Source of the DNA: Liolophura sinensis | Taxonomy: Eukaryota > Mollusca > Polyplacophora > Chitonida > Chitonidae | Direction: 5' to 3' | Length of the DNA stretch: 64,000 nt | NCBI RefSeq assembly: GCF_032854445.1 | Contig: NC_088301.1 | Coordinates: 33,280,402-33,344,401 of the forward strand | Shown: positions 14,574 through 27,480 of the stretch, piece after piece | Layout: each line of letters opens with the position of its first letter | Position numbering within the stretch: the stretch's first letter is position 1 | The notes under the pieces: model-generated | Told to the model about the DNA's origin: nothing | Database searches by the model: none | The model's input: only the letters and a program-made list of their open reading frames with translations | Made by a program: the position numbers and the translations under genes

Positions 14574-14597
14574 TATCTTATACAAGGTATAATAAGG
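14574..14597. repeat. Perfect 10-bp hairpin plus short direct repeats
   Basis: CCTTGTATAA and TTATACAAGG form a perfect 10-bp stem around a four-base loop. Immediately after it, AAGGTATAAT occurs twice in tandem. It has no T-tract or position that would make it a terminator, and is probably simple-sequence decay. Confidence 0.6.
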
Positions 14598-16469
14598 TAT
14601 AATATCTTCAAAAAGCAAACCAGACTCCATTGGTATTTCTTCAGAACAAAGTGTTTACAGCACAGAATGGTAAAGGAAGTACCTTAAATAAAGACTGTAC
14701 TTCTAATTTTAAGATATCTTTTACACCTTTAAATTGATGTTGGGTTACTGAATTTCTTATTACAGAAAGCACAACAACACATATAATGGCTTTCAAATTT
14801 GCCAAGAAATGAACCATATGAAGAAGTTTCATTGGTTCTCCATGATGCATGAAGTCAGTAAGATCTTGACAAATATATGTAACTTTTGGGTAGGTTGAAG
14901 GTTACTGCCATTTTTATAATCACAGGTATAATTGAATAAAAAGAAAAAAAAATGTTCCTATTTTCAAGGTTTCATTATTCTTTGAATTTTGCAAACTTTG
15001 TTGAGTCTACAATTAATTTACAGGCATACATGTGTGTACAAATACCTCCAACATTGATGGTTCTCTGCGTAGTACCATATGTCTTCACTAAGCCTGAAGT
15101 AAATGGGTGAGCCCCATTTGGCATTCATCTGGACTGGATAGGTAGCTGTATTGTCAGGGGCTATCACTGTCCCTATCCTGCTGAGATCACCTGGGAAGGC
15201 TAAAGACCCTGGTCATCAAGTCAGACTACACTGGCCCTTACTCAGATCACCCTTCATGGAATGCTTCAGTAGTGCTACTAGTACATGTGTTGCTTTTCTT
15301 AGCAGCCACCAGTGAACAGCTACGACAATAACTTGAAGTCATTTTACAAATGCTTTACGCTGTCTGTGGGAACTGGTAAGCAAGAGGCTGATCTATCCTG
15401 AATTGGTGAGCAACTGTTTGCTTGTCCAGATGGGTTTTAATGAGACTCTCCTTTGCAGCATCCACAACCTCACTGTACTTTTATTCATAACAGACCAATA
15501 TATTGCAGCCTTTGCATGATTGGTTATTTCTGATATGTGATATTCAATAGCATTCCAAAATGCAATGTAAAGCCATGATTCACACTTTGATATACATGTA
15601 GATAATTATTGTATTCTTTTTTTGTTTAATACATCATCCTGTGACATGCAATATAAGGTCATGTGGATTGTACAATGAAAAAGCAGTATGTGAGAAAATT
15701 TGTTGGATAGGTTCTCCAGATAAGAACAAGGGATCTACATTTACACCAGTTCAAGAGTTTTTTGTCTAAGGTTTTTATCACTTTGCATTTGAAGTAGTAG
15801 GACTTTCACAGGATTAACACATATGTCTGGCCTGAAAATCTTGGTTCCCACCACCACTAGTACATTTGAGCTATCTAAGCAAATGGCCTGCTGATATAGG
15901 CAAATAGTGGTCAGCAGTTTTGTTTGTTGGGTGGGGTTTATCAGACTGTGGACATCCTGTTGAGACCAGATAAGGTGTGATGTGCAGCTAATGAAGTCCA
16001 GGGGTTTAGCTGGGCAAGATCTGGTTAGTGGAGAAACACAGGCTATACACCAGATTAGGTGCAACACTTCCCGCAAGTGTTATGGACAACAGCCCATTCA
16101 GGCTTCAGTGCATCATTGGGACATTGTAATAACCAAGCTAACTTTGTATAAGATTGACATGCTGAGTGATGTCACATTCAAATGCAATCTGACTGGGAAG
16201 GAACAAAACAAATCAAGTTTTTATTAATTTTAAAGCTTTTTTATTGATTTTATTTTACTTTAAATACATTTTTATTGTGGTATTGGCTGAGTGTCAGCCA
16301 GTAATATATACATTGTATGTCAGGCACTGGGCCCTGGGTTTCTACTCCTCTTTTGATTTATCTAAGATTATATTATTTGTTGTTTTATAATTCATTGTAA
16401 ATGAGCGAAAAACAGGCATGAAAAACAGGGTTGTCATAGTGATTGTCAAAATAGTTTCCAACCCTTTTC

Positions 16470-16800
16470 CTGAAACCGCACTGCCATGATTAGGATGTTA
16501 GATCATCTGTCTCATAAGCAGGAGACTGCATTTCATTCCTGAGATAGGTGATGAGTTAGAATAACACCTAGATTTAACTATAATTGGCAACGTTTCTGTG
16601 CTGGCTAGGATGCAGCATAGGCTGACTTGCTGCAACTGTCGTCTTGCCCTTGTCCAGATTGGTCATGTGTTCGATTCCAGTTTTAGCTATGGTGTTAAGC
16701 CTCTGGGCATTGGGATATGCCCGACAAAGGGCAGTGCATGATTTCCTAAATATAGGTTCATGGTTTCCTGAGGCCTGAAAGCTGACTGTTGACATATAAA
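16470..16800 (+). repeat. Decayed tRNA-like SINE head (possible)
   Basis: TTAGATCATCTGTCTCATAAGCAGGAGACTGCATTTCATTCCTG-type sequence near 16498-16545 resembles a tRNA with anticodon arm and degenerate B box. TGTTCGATTCCAG at 16668-16680 matches a B box better. No target duplication or tail was found, so two relics or coincidence are possible. Confidence 0.3.
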
Positions 16801-18939
16801 TGAAACGCTATTAAGTTAATAGTTAAATACAATCAAATAATGTAAATTAGCAGTCTTGGTAATCTCTAAATATTAGTTGGCCCAGTGTCATAACAGTGCC
16901 AAATGGGTAGAGTAAGAAAACATTTCTACTGTCTTTGGCTTAACATATCATTGGCACGTGGCCAAGCACGGTACCAAAAAAAAAGTAAAAAATAATAACA
17001 ATAAATACTACTTAAGGGTATGTTTGACAGTACTTGTAGACATATACACGCACAAACAAAACTGTATAAGCAAAGAGCAAAACATAGGTTATATAAAAAA
17101 AAATGATACCTTACATATATGGATTTTTTGATTCCTTCTAGGTAAACTGTTGTGTAAGATGTAGTGTGATCAGGCTGCCAAGAAGTGTTTACTGAAGAAA
17201 TGGCTATCTCTCAGATCTGTATAGTCCCGGCTCAGGACTGCCATTATACAATTTGTATTTGTGGTAAACAACTTTAATAGGCATGTGGTTGTGATTTTGT
17301 GAATGGGTAAAAGTATAAACTATAAGGGCACACATGTGTGAGAAAACTTGAGGTGGGTAAAAGCCTAGAGCTCAGTAGATATAACATGGCAGAATGTTAC
17401 TGTAACTGTATCTCTATTTGCTGGTATAGGTCATTCCCATGTCTTGGAAACTCTGAAGTTCATGGGAGTTTAATTCAGCTGATGTGTCATTTCATGCCCA
17501 TGTCAGTATTTCCATGATTATAAACATGAAATGCCAGCCTGCTTACACATATTTATAAGGGGAGATATTGTTACTTTCTCAATGTATATATGGCTACATT
17601 GATAATATTTGATTTTAAATAAATATTTAAGTGCTACAGTTCAAAATTAAGTTTTATTGTGATGAAATGTGACTTCAAATGTCCAGAAGCCTTGTCAATA
17701 AAAATTTAATCTGGAAAAAAAAATTAACAGAGCTCTTCCTCACAGAATTGTTAGAGCAGTAGTATTTGACCATATACTAGATCACCACATATCTATGTTA
17801 TCTGCAGGTAGAAGGAAAGCATACATTCATAATGCTGCAAGGCCCAGGGTGGCTTCAGATGAAACATAACTCTGATTGCCCTTGAAAAATTGCTGATCGG
17901 CCCTTTTCAAATGACATTGCACACTCCAATCCATATCAGACTTTCTTCTGGTTTGGCTAGAGCTTTAAACCAGTAGGTTTCTCAGGTACAAATACCTCAG
18001 AAAGGGAATTAGTTTGCTCCACACTCTAGCTTTTTTCTACAACTATAAATATGACTACTGTTGTATATGTTAAGAAAGCCTGAGTGCATCTTTAAACAAT
18101 GATAATTACCTATGCCACATCATATAATGACATGCTACCCATACATCAGAACCATATTTCTCATAAAAAGTTTAGACATATTGGTGCCCTTCACCACATT
18201 ACCAAACTAACGCAGCTAAAGAACCTCATTTTGCTATAACAGCCAAGGGCGCCATTGGGTGGAAAAAGCGGATTATGCAAGATGTATATTCATTCAAGCA
18301 TTTACTGTAAAACTAAGTCTTTTAGCTGCCTTACTTTGCGAGTATCCTCACGTTGGACTTACAACTCATGAAATGCTGATTTGGCAAATCGGTATTTTTA
18401 AAACTAAGGTCCATAAACATCTACATTGACTTGCACGAAGTCATCATGGCTTAAAAGGTTTTAGGTTCTATTCTGATTAAATGTTATTGTTGTTTAAACA
18501 GTGTAAGTGTTTTTCGGGTTTTCTGGCCTTTTCTGTGACCAAACAAAAAATATGTATACATCGGGTGATTTTTGCATCTTGTTCAAGTGAATCTATCCAA
18601 GATAGGGTCCTGAAATCCTTCTCTGGTATTGTTGACAGTTATGTACAAAAAAAATATCAGTGTTACAATTCAATTTGTGATAAATAAGTTCATTAAACAT
18701 ACAAGCATGGAGTCCACTGCTTTCTGGAGAAAAGGCTGTCTGAAATACACTTGTGCAGGTCTAGTCTGTGGGCATGATGTATTTATGTGTTTTTTCTATC
18801 ACATGTGTCTATAACAGGAACAAAAACATATTACTGACACTATCATTGCCTTTCTGTATGATTCTGAAAGCTTCTAATCTGTCTGCCCTGCTTTTTTATT
18901 TTTATATCTTTTTTTTCCTTTTTTTTTCTCGCTGTAGCA

Positions 18940-19545
18940 GAGTGAAATGAAATCATTGGGAATGGTGAGAAAATTGATGCTGCTGCAGAGTGTAGGGATA
19001 TGTTCAGCTCTTGTTAACAACCTGGCAAACGTCTTTGCTGCACTCTGCTCGTCTCCATCTGCCAGATGCTGCAGGCGTCTTGAAAGGATTTCCATGTTCA
19101 CTCAGCACAAAGCGAGAGTTTTGTATGAGAGGGGAAACCCCAAGATGTGGGAGGACTTTTATGTCTGTGTTCAGTGAAATTGCCTCCTTTCAGGATTCAA
19201 GACAAGTGTTGGGGATTCGGCTGTTTTGCCTTTGTAGCTGACGGTTGTCCCTATTGAGCACCCATTTCTCCCCACTCTTTGCCCTGAAAGCATTGAAGCG
19301 GGGGACAAATTCCAATACATTCCCCTTAGTGGTCCTCCTAGTTTATAGAGGCGAAATGGGCATGTCCAAGCATTGAGCTCGCCGGATACAATCCCTCATT
19401 GATTCCGCTAGTGGTGAGTGCAGAAGGAACTCTTACTCAGTGGTCCACAAGGGGAGTAGACATTAAGAAATTAGGTGGGCTTTGAAAACCTGCCCATTGG
19501 TTGACAGAATGTTGAATGAAGTATTGAAGGGTTCGAGAGTAAGGG
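18940..19545. promoter_or_regulatory. GC-richer unique island
   Basis: Repeat-poor segment with higher GC and several CpGs, next to the protein-like minus-strand frame at 19.55 kb. Overlapping plus-strand frames (76 codons) have no recognisable features. It could be regulatory or part of an unrecognised gene. Confidence 0.2.
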
Positions 19546-19549
19546 AAAT

Positions 19550-19958
19550 CTATATGCATAAGTCAATGGGAACCATCGCCTTTTGCCGGAATCCATTCGG
19601 CAGCAACTTTGGCCCAAAACCTTCAGAGTCTATGTTGAAGTCGTTGATGTATGTAGCTCTTGTTTCTGGCTTTAGAAGGGCTTTGCTAAACTGGTCCTTC
19701 ACAGCATTATAATGAAGCTGTTGATCTGAGGCTGGGACAGCTCTAGGATGTCTACCATCAGGATAAGTACCCCAATAGATCCTGGTGGAGCCTTTTATTG
19801 CCATGACCAGACAGGGTCAGATCCATTGGCTCTCCCCCAGTTTTATGCCACAGGGGAAAGAAACCTTGATTAAAACTCCTGTCAACACCCAACACCACTT
19901 CTTTGATGTCTAATAGGATTGCTGTCACCCCAAGGGAGAGTCTGGCAGTGTTTAACAC
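19550..19958 (-). pseudogene. Protein-like minus-strand frames, possible gene relic
   Basis: Two overlapping minus-strand frames run through this segment. The upstream one (19958 to 19758) and the downstream one (19804 to 19550) are in different registers, as a single frameshift would leave. The downstream frame has a balanced, globular composition (for example YNAVKDQFSKALLKPETRA) and ends at TAG. A possible acceptor, GGCTCCACCAG, precedes GATCTATTGG at about 19783. No family is recognised, no AATAAA follows, and a chance frame in a conserved non-coding island cannot be excluded. Confidence 0.25.
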
Positions 19959-22657
19959 AGGCTATACCACTACACCACTTGGGGTTGTCCTGTTAGTTTG
20001 GCATTTTTATGAACACATTGGTATTATGCAAGACTTACGCTTTTATATCACAGGATTTTAGTTCAGAAACTGATTTGTTGAAGGTACTCTAAATATGACC
20101 AGTCTTCCAAGTATTTTGTTACGTTTCTGATGTTTTACAACCCTTGCAACACTAACACAGGGAGACCCAGACAAAATTTGGGATCTGTGGCATTCTTTTT
20201 CATAGAACTTCATCCTAATTTGACTGAAGAGAGTCTTGCTAGATGTGATATAATCAATCATTTTTTCCCCTGTCAAAGTGCTTACAGTTACGTCATTAGC
20301 TGAATTTACCAGGAAATTGTCAGGTTGGAAAACAGCCTATTAATTCTGGATTTAGAACATTCTTTTTGGGGTTGAATTTTATGTTTGATACTTATATGTT
20401 GATGTAAGATTAATTTTGTTCTGTTGCATATGTGTTATTATTAGTTGTTACTGTATATTATTAGATAAAAACATTTACTTCAAGACGTGGTGATGAAGTA
20501 TGTAATTGGAGTACAATTACCATTAATGCCCACTGGAAATTTATGATCATAGGATAGATGACAATTGTGGTTGGATTTGGTGTTTTCACTCTGTAGACAG
20601 CTCCTCCACCCCAATGGAACACCCCCTAAGGTAGTGCCTCTTGCTTACCCATCCCTGAACCTCCTGACCAAACACACACAGCTGGGCAGGCCAGCTTAAC
20701 ATACATAGACCACTGCTTACTAAGGTTTTTTCTGCTGTTTTCTCAAAGTCATCTCCAGTTTCTTTGACAACAGTCTAGCCTGCTCCTAGCTTCAAGACAA
20801 GGGCTGGCTGTCCTATAGGTATGTTATTGTTGGCCCTACACTCTAACTGAACCAAATGGTATTGTGCTTGAAGGCTATGTAGGGAGCTCTTTGCACACTG
20901 GTTTGTTTATCATCCAGAAATCGGTTGGAAAAAAAAGGGCCAGTCAATGGGTGCAGTTATGTGGCATATCATGGCCCACCCACATTTCGGCTTCATCAAG
21001 AAGGTAGCCTTTGCATGGCTTTAGGACAAATTCTAATTGGGTTATTGACCTGAGTGCTCTTTGCCCCATGATCTTACATTTAAAAACCAATAGCCCTGGA
21101 AACCTAGCACTTGAAATGGAGGACTCATATTTTAACATCCCTCCAAAGCATACAAGCTGTCCAGCATCTCATGGTGGCAAACATATGGAGATTAACTTCA
21201 CTATTGAATGGACATGAACTATTTAGTACATGTGGGTATGTTCTACTATATTCCCTATAACTACAAGATGGAAAGGGCTTATATGTTTTGCAAACACTTA
21301 GTACAGAGTCTAGCTATCATACCCGAATTCTTGTAAAATTTGAGACAGATATCAGTAGTGTTGAAAGTAGAATATTGCATTTCTTTACCAGCCTTTTGGG
21401 AAAGTAATGATATGAGTATGTTGTTCATTAGATGATCTAGATCATTCAGTAACTATTGGAGCAGTTGCTGCTATTGTGCATGTTGTAATTATGCGGCTGT
21501 ACTGTGTTTTGATAATATAGGCATACACATACGGAAATGTACATGTCTTTAATTAGCTTATTATTGGTATATTACATTGATATTTAGGAGAAAAGCTCTA
21601 GATGGGCACATGAAGATTGTTGGAAATGCTAGTTTATTCATATAGTGGAGACCAGGATAAGTTGAGCCACCCACTGATAAAAAGTATCAGGATGTACAAG
21701 ATAAAACAAAAGCACCATATATATATTATCAAGAACATGTGCTAATTTTTTTCACTTAGTTACATAGTATGTAGCACCTGTCAACATCATGAAAAATAAA
21801 CAACAAAATCAATTTGTGACACATGTTGAAACATGTATGTATTCTTCTTGTAAACAGAAAAGTAACACTTAGCTTGGAACTAATTTCACATCTAAGCACT
21901 TATACTTTAATGATTAGGTTTGTTATGTAAAATCAGTTTTAGCAGTACTAGTTCGGTAGCTCCCAAGAAAAAAGTAATTGTTCAGCTAGGTAAGATGACC
22001 CATGTACCAAGGTACGCTATTTACTATTGTTGACATGTTTTGATGTTGATATCTGAGTTATTTGTGTAATATGTTCATACAACTACATTTTTGACACATT
22101 TCTCATGTTATCAGTCATCTAGGACTACAAATATCCTATGGTTAGTGATTCCATGAGTTTGGAGTGAATTGGTATGATTTTAGATCAACTCTGGATAGTA
22201 TACATGTACGTGTAAGATAAGAGAAGGGAAAAGGTGCTTATGAATGTGTAATCTTTCTAAAGCAACTGAGCGAATGAACATGGTTTTCTTTGTCAACAGG
22301 GAATCTGATAAATAATAACGGTGTTCAAAATCTCCTTGCGCCTACCACACTTAGGAATTCTGCTCAAATTCCTGTGTGGCATACAAAACTACAATTTAAA
22401 CTAGGCATGTTAAACTGCATGCACATTATCCAATCTTTGTAAAACTTGTGTTTAGAGATCTGATTTTTTGTCATTATTTGTCTTTTTCACAACATTGAGA
22501 ACTTCACATTACAAAGGCAGTCTAGGCTGACAGTGAAAGAACCAAATAGAAATACTTGCAGTTTAGTATAACTAACAGTGCAGAAATAAAACGGCTTAAT
22601 TAATAATAGATAAATGATACTTGCTTATTCATGTGGCAGATCAACTTTGCCCCACAC
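19959..22657. other. Non-coding stretch
   Basis: No gene recognised. A phrase at 21657-21676, GGATAAGTTGAGCCACCC, resembles the arms of the hairpin at 22658, so the interval may be an old element, but no terminal repeats were found. Confidence 0.45.
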
Positions 22658-22699
22658 TGTGGATCAACTTACCCCATTCAGGAGGTAAGTTGATCCACA
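22658..22699. repeat. Perfect 16-bp stem hairpin
   Basis: TGTGGATCAACTTACC pairs perfectly with GGTAAGTTGATCCACA around a ten-base loop. A third degenerate copy (AGATCAACTTTGCCCCAC) lies just upstream at 22639-22656. It may be the tip of a foldback or MITE-like element. Confidence 0.8.
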
Positions 22700-22912
22700 A
22701 GGCCAACATTTTTTATTTGGCATCTAATACAAACAATTCAAGTTAACTTTAACACATAATGTTCGGTGCATGCATGGATAAATGCCACTTTAATTAGAAT
22801 AGTTTGTATTTGATAAAATGGAATATGGTGTATTTCTGATTACATTTTGTGAAAAGTGGCTCATGTTTCCTTCCTTCTCTCTCACATGAGAAATAGAAAT
22901 TGATCTTCACGT

Positions 22913-22955
22913 TTTAGTCAATGTCAGTGTAATTTTAGTCAATGGCAGTGTCATT
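22913..22955. repeat. Short tandem duplication, about 21 bp
   Basis: TTTTAGTCAATGTCAGTGT is followed at once by TTTTAGTCAATGGCAGTGT. Two units only. Confidence 0.7.
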
Positions 22956-23196
22956 ATTAGCACATAATGAAGTAAATTTGAATTACTGATATTGTTTTGT
23001 GTATGTTCGATGTGCGCATTAAATTCACTGTCTGATGAAGATTATTTTGAACCTTTAATTCATTTTTAACTATGTTTAGTATGAATCAAGATTATGATTG
23101 AATACAAATTTCTTTATACATGTATCTCATATCAGGAGACCCTATCATATTAAATTTACCATTTATGATACTGGTGCTACTAAAAGCTTAAAAAAC

Positions 23197-23595
23197 GATT
23201 CCCTAAACCCCCGAAATGTTATATTTCAAAGCCAGCATTGGTACACCATCTTTCAACAGGTATCCAGCCGATTAAACTTTCAAATCGAAATCATATCAAC
23301 ATCTGCCACGTTGGGCATTTTTTTTTCAACTTCAGGGAGGGTCACAGATTGGCTGCTAAAAGTTTATCCCACTCAGCATTCTGTTTACAGGGCATGCAAT
23401 TCTTTAAAGAGACTGTTGGGTGGGATAAAATATTCTCGGCCTTTCACCTTCCCCGAAGTTGAAAAAAAAATTCTAATCATGTCAGATGTTGATTTGAGCT
23501 GTCCGATTCAAAAGTTTAAATGGCTGGATTACTGTTGAAAGATGATTTTCCACTGCTGGCATTGACATGTTACATTTCAGGTATTTTAAGGAATC
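23197..23595. mobile_element. Foldback (long inverted repeat) element
   Basis: The left arm (about 23197-23381) is the reverse complement of the right arm (about 23409-23595) at roughly 70% identity by eye, with a loop of about 28 bases. Matching landmarks in order from the outside: GATTCC, GAAATGT, GCCAGC, CATCTTTCAACAG, ATCCAGCC, TTAAACTTT, ATCAACATCTG, TTTTTTTTTCAACTTC and TTTATCCCACxCA. The 146-codon plus-strand frame at 23098-23538, the longest in the window, lies across this structure and is not taken as a gene. No target-site duplication was identified. It could be a decayed MITE or foldback transposon, or a source of long hairpin RNA if transcribed. Confidence 0.75.
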
Positions 23596-23599
23596 AGTG

Positions 23600-25110
23600 G
23601 ATGGCAAAAATAAGGTAGAGTTTGAGACAGATTTTTTAGTGAAATTGTCCATGTGGAAGTCTCTGTGACTGAAGCTGGGCATTATGGTATGAACGTATTG
23701 TGGTATGAGCTTAGCTTTAGGCTATCACTATCATTGCATAACATTTACTAAACTCAATCATCACACCAAGGTCACACATACCATGCAATTGGAAAACTTC
23801 AGTTTGAGTAACTGCTCCTTTGAAAAGATTTGAATAACATGCTGAAGGGATTTGGTGTAAGAAATTTGGATGAGACAGTGCTCAGAGAAGTATATGCTAG
23901 CCCTGTTAATAGATTCATGGTGAAGCACTGTCACTATTACTCAGTAGATGGTCAAACTTCCCGCAATATCAGCAGAGCACAGAAAGTAGTGATGCATATT
24001 CAGTAGTCTGGAGAAGTGGATGGAATCGTAGCCAACCTGGATTGTGGGTAGGTTAAGACAGGCTGGAATGTAGAGTAGACCATTGACAGCCATTGTACAG
24101 GCACTCTGATGACAGGAGAACATACATGTAGTTTAACCCAGGGCAATCTGGGGGTTTTGAAGAATTCGTGTAACTCTGTTACTTGCCTTGAGACTAATTG
24201 CTTTCAACTAATAACTCCCATCAATTTATTCCTGTCCGGAGTATTAAAGTTTGGCCAGGCAAATTACTGTAACAAAAGCAGTTTGCTTCATTTATTTTTC
24301 TTCTTACATATGAAGACATATTTAAGCTATAGTGTTGTGAGCTATGGAAATTTATACTCATACTATTGCCCTCTCATGCACTTTATCAGTGGAAAATGCC
24401 TTTATAAAAGTCCCTGTTTTGTGAAATGTCGAGCTAAAGACTATTTCAGACTTCACATTGCTTAATAGTTAAAAAAACGACAATTATCCATTTTGCTAGA
24501 AAACACTCTCCTTTTGATATCACACTGCTTTGTAAGATTTCGGTTATTTGTGAAGGTAGATAAATTATGTAAACATGATGTATCAGAGGTTGGATAAAAC
24601 GGAATATTAATATTTTATTATTTTAATTAACTTCTTCTTAGTCACCTTACTTTCATTGTTCTTCTGCCATTGTAGTTAGAAGAGAGCTGAGGATGTTGCA
24701 TCTTTCCAGTCTGCCTGTGTAACCATTGTACATGTGTCAAGGTTTACTGACCAAAATATTTACAGAGTTGATGTTCTGTTCATCCAGCATGCAAACAGGG
24801 GTATATCATTAATTCAGAAGATTACATGCATAATAATTAATTCATAATGATAATTTAAAGGGCATCCCCACAGCTAACACCCGCAAGCTTCTTTACAAAT
24901 AAACTGATGAAAAATAAATCCACTCCCCACCAATTTTTGATTCTGATAACAGCATACTGTGAATTTAGTGAAAGTCACAGTAAAACTGCCACCACCAGTG
25001 CCTTTTTTGGTTGCTACCACCCCTTGATTACAAACGCAAGTGTAAGATAAAGTAAAGGAAGCAATCTGAAGCAGTTTTAGGACATCACCTGCAATAAACT
25101 GTCCATCTTT
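23600..25110. other. Non-coding stretch
   Basis: AT-rich sequence. A 118-codon open frame at 24109-24465 has no recognisable domain or splice context and is treated as chance. Confidence 0.5.
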
Positions 25111-25120
25111 CAGAACTTAC

Positions 25121-25225
25121 CAATAAAGTCATCAGGATGTGATGGAAGAATTTGAGCAAGCCAGACTGGCCAGGTGACCTCTGAATAGTCTCTGTGATAG
25201 AGGTTCAAAGTCAGTTTCCTGAACA
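25121..25225 (-). CDS. Candidate internal coding exon, unknown protein
   Basis: On the minus strand an open frame reads into a strong donor (TTTATTG followed by GTAAGTTCTG). Two good acceptors precede it, TCATCATAACCTTAG (exon from 25225) and TAGTGTTCAG (exon from 25218). The peptide is protein-like, including NLYHRDYSEVTWPVWLAQIL and PSHPDDFIG. If the exon began further upstream (to about 25290) it would add a hydrophobic stretch, LILLYIVCFTFIIITLVF, like a membrane helix; that part may be intron. No family is recognised and no partner exon was found nearby. Confidence 0.35.
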
Positions 25226-25229
25226 CTAA

Positions 25230-27075
25230 GGTTATGATGATGAAGGTGAAACATACTATATACAGTAATATTAAACTTAAAGGCTGACTCATACAGCTAA
25301 TATTGGTTTGAATTCATTAGGCTTTTTTTCCTGTAAGTGATTATATTTAAGGTTGTAGTACTAATGTAACATTCTGTTAATGTGATTGCAGCATTAATTA
25401 TATGATAACAAATATACTATATTGGTGATTATTTGCCACCTATGAAATAAAAATATATGTTGTGGAATGTGACATTAGCTTGACTACCATGGACTATAAG
25501 AGCGAGTAGTATAACAGTGTTTCACAGTACTGATATACTACATAGTAATTCCATCCTGGTATTCCACATACAGTGTTAATAATTTCTCATTGAATGGAAA
25601 ATATACTGCTTCATGTAAACCATATTTAAGGCTTTGTAGCAATCCCTATATCTGCACATGATGCGAGATATAAGTCCAGTTGAATTTAGAAAATGCCTGT
25701 GTTTATAATCACATTAAATTTTAACTTGAGGAAATAAAGTAACTATGTTGTGATAATTATCAAACTGTTTGTCAAAGAGTTGCTTGCATAACTGTGGGAG
25801 TTATAGTGATATTTCAAGGTCTTTTATATAAATGTATAATGTCGCCACGCATAAACACCACATACACTGACCAACGAGAGCGTTTGTTTATTGATCTCTT
25901 GTCGAAATTTTTCTTTTTGTAATGTATTGAGACTGGATATATTTTACAGTGTAGAGCCTTTATTTGGAGTGCGAGAAATAAGTTTTCATTATTAAAAAGT
26001 GAACATCACCTACCCGCAGAACATGAAACGTCCCAAACAGTTACGTTCTAAAATGAAACATTTTTACAATAATAACAAAATCAAAGTGTTGTGTTCAGTT
26101 CTGCTTCTTGCATTTTTCTGAAATCTGCTTTCACAATCTTTTTTGTACCTAGGCCAAGGATTTTTACAATTCCCAGGAGAATGTGGCACAAGTCTGTGAG
26201 CCTTGTGGTGTTTTTAATTTCCTTATTTTGTGGCAGAGTCTTGTTGGATTTTTTTACACTGTTGCTGGGTTTTGGAGAAAGACTTATGGGGAGTCCTGCA
26301 GACTATTTCTGAAGGATGTCAACAGTGAATGTTTGACATTCTTCCCCCAGCCTGTATCACCAGAATCTCAGCTGTTTAGAAAAATGTCCAGTCTGCAGAA
26401 CCTTTGGTACCACTGGCATCGCCTGATAAGACAGTTACTGGTGGAGGCCAACCAGTTTATCTCTAGGGCTGTTGAAAAACCCTAAAGCTTTTTGGCAACT
26501 GCCTTGACAGGTTGTTTGGGAAACAATAGCTTTGTTCAAGGCCCTGTATAGTCTCTTATTTCCACCCCACAGGCTTTGCCCAAAGCTTTTCTTTCATATC
26601 TGCCTGTAAGGATCAGCCATATTGACTTCTCCACACAGATAAAAGATGCATTGCAGGCCCTTCCAGGAATTATTTCCTGGCTTCCAAGTGTTCTCTAAAA
26701 AATAGTATAAACAAGTTATGCATGACACAAACCTATATCCTAGTGTATTTACATGTAGCTTTCTCTTACAATATATATCTATGCACATGAAATGAGAGAG
26801 TTAATGAAATTCCATGTTAAATGTATGTGTTTCCTGTAATAGTGTTATCATTGCATGGAATTTGCACTTTCTGGGTATACATTAAGTACCTGTACGTAAA
26901 GTCCAACTAATCAATAGTATGATGATTTCATTTCGTCATGACTCACAGCTATCCAGTCTGGATATCACCATGACAGGAAGATGATCATTTCACCATCATT
27001 TTTAGTACAGTACATGTATAGGGATTATAGTTACCAGAATTCATGACTTCATGGCTAAATAACACTGTTGTGTGA
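25230..27075. other. Non-coding stretch with a GC-richer island
   Basis: Mostly AT-rich. Segment 26140-26580 is repeat-poor and carries overlapping 73- and 100-codon plus-strand frames without recognisable features. It may be a conserved element. Confidence 0.4.
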
Positions 27076-27078
27076 TTG

Positions 27079-27480
27079 GTTCATAATAATAATAATAATG
27101 AAAACTTTATTTCGAGAGGGTAGTGTATACATCAGTATGTAAAGTCGGACAACCAGAGATTGATTTTATGTGAGGCCCTCAAAAGTGTAGCTCTGTTACA
27201 CATACAGTGTAGAAATACATATAAGTATAAAAATTGCAAAAACAGATGTACATTAAGTAAGCTTCTGACATTAGTCATGAGTTTTAGTGGTTCATTTGTT
27301 TAGTTGGCCTTATTGGTTTTATAATGAATATAGCTACAGTAGACGAGTAGGACTATAATTCTAGTACATCCAGCTTTTTCAGCAAATACAAGTAAATATC
27401 TTGGATAGACATAATACTGCCCAAATTGCAGAAAACGTTCTGGCATACATTGGGCTAATTCCTGTTTTAAAACTATTTAC
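27079..27480 (-). mobile_element. Possible 3' end of a non-LTR retroelement
   Basis: Read on the minus strand, sequence ending CTCTCGAAATAAAGTTTTC is followed by tandem ATT units (27084-27103). An AATAAA next to a trinucleotide tail is typical of some LINE-like 3' ends in marine invertebrates. No reverse transcriptase frame is present, so only a truncated 3' UTR would remain. The left boundary of the body is a guess. Confidence 0.3.

Larger units (their letters stand above)
12721..18930. other. Non-coding stretch
   Basis: AT-rich. It holds a 136-codon open frame at 12986-13396 with no recognisable features, a small palindrome at 14.57 kb and a tRNA-like SINE relic at 16.5 kb. Sequence at 15060-15290 is GC-richer without recognisable content. 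A pyrimidine tract lies at 18890-18932. Confidence 0.5.

Noticed and set aside
19930-19990. GTGGTGTAGTGGTATAGCC on the minus strand as a tRNA gene
   Set aside because: It looks like an A box, but no B box, acceptor stem or cloverleaf can be drawn.
23098-23538. 146-codon open frame, longest in the window
   Set aside because: It runs through both arms of the foldback repeat, has no recognisable domain, and its openness follows from the repeat.
26091-26485. Overlapping 73- and 100-codon plus-strand frames
   Set aside because: Two registers open over the same bases, no splice support, and no recognisable motif.
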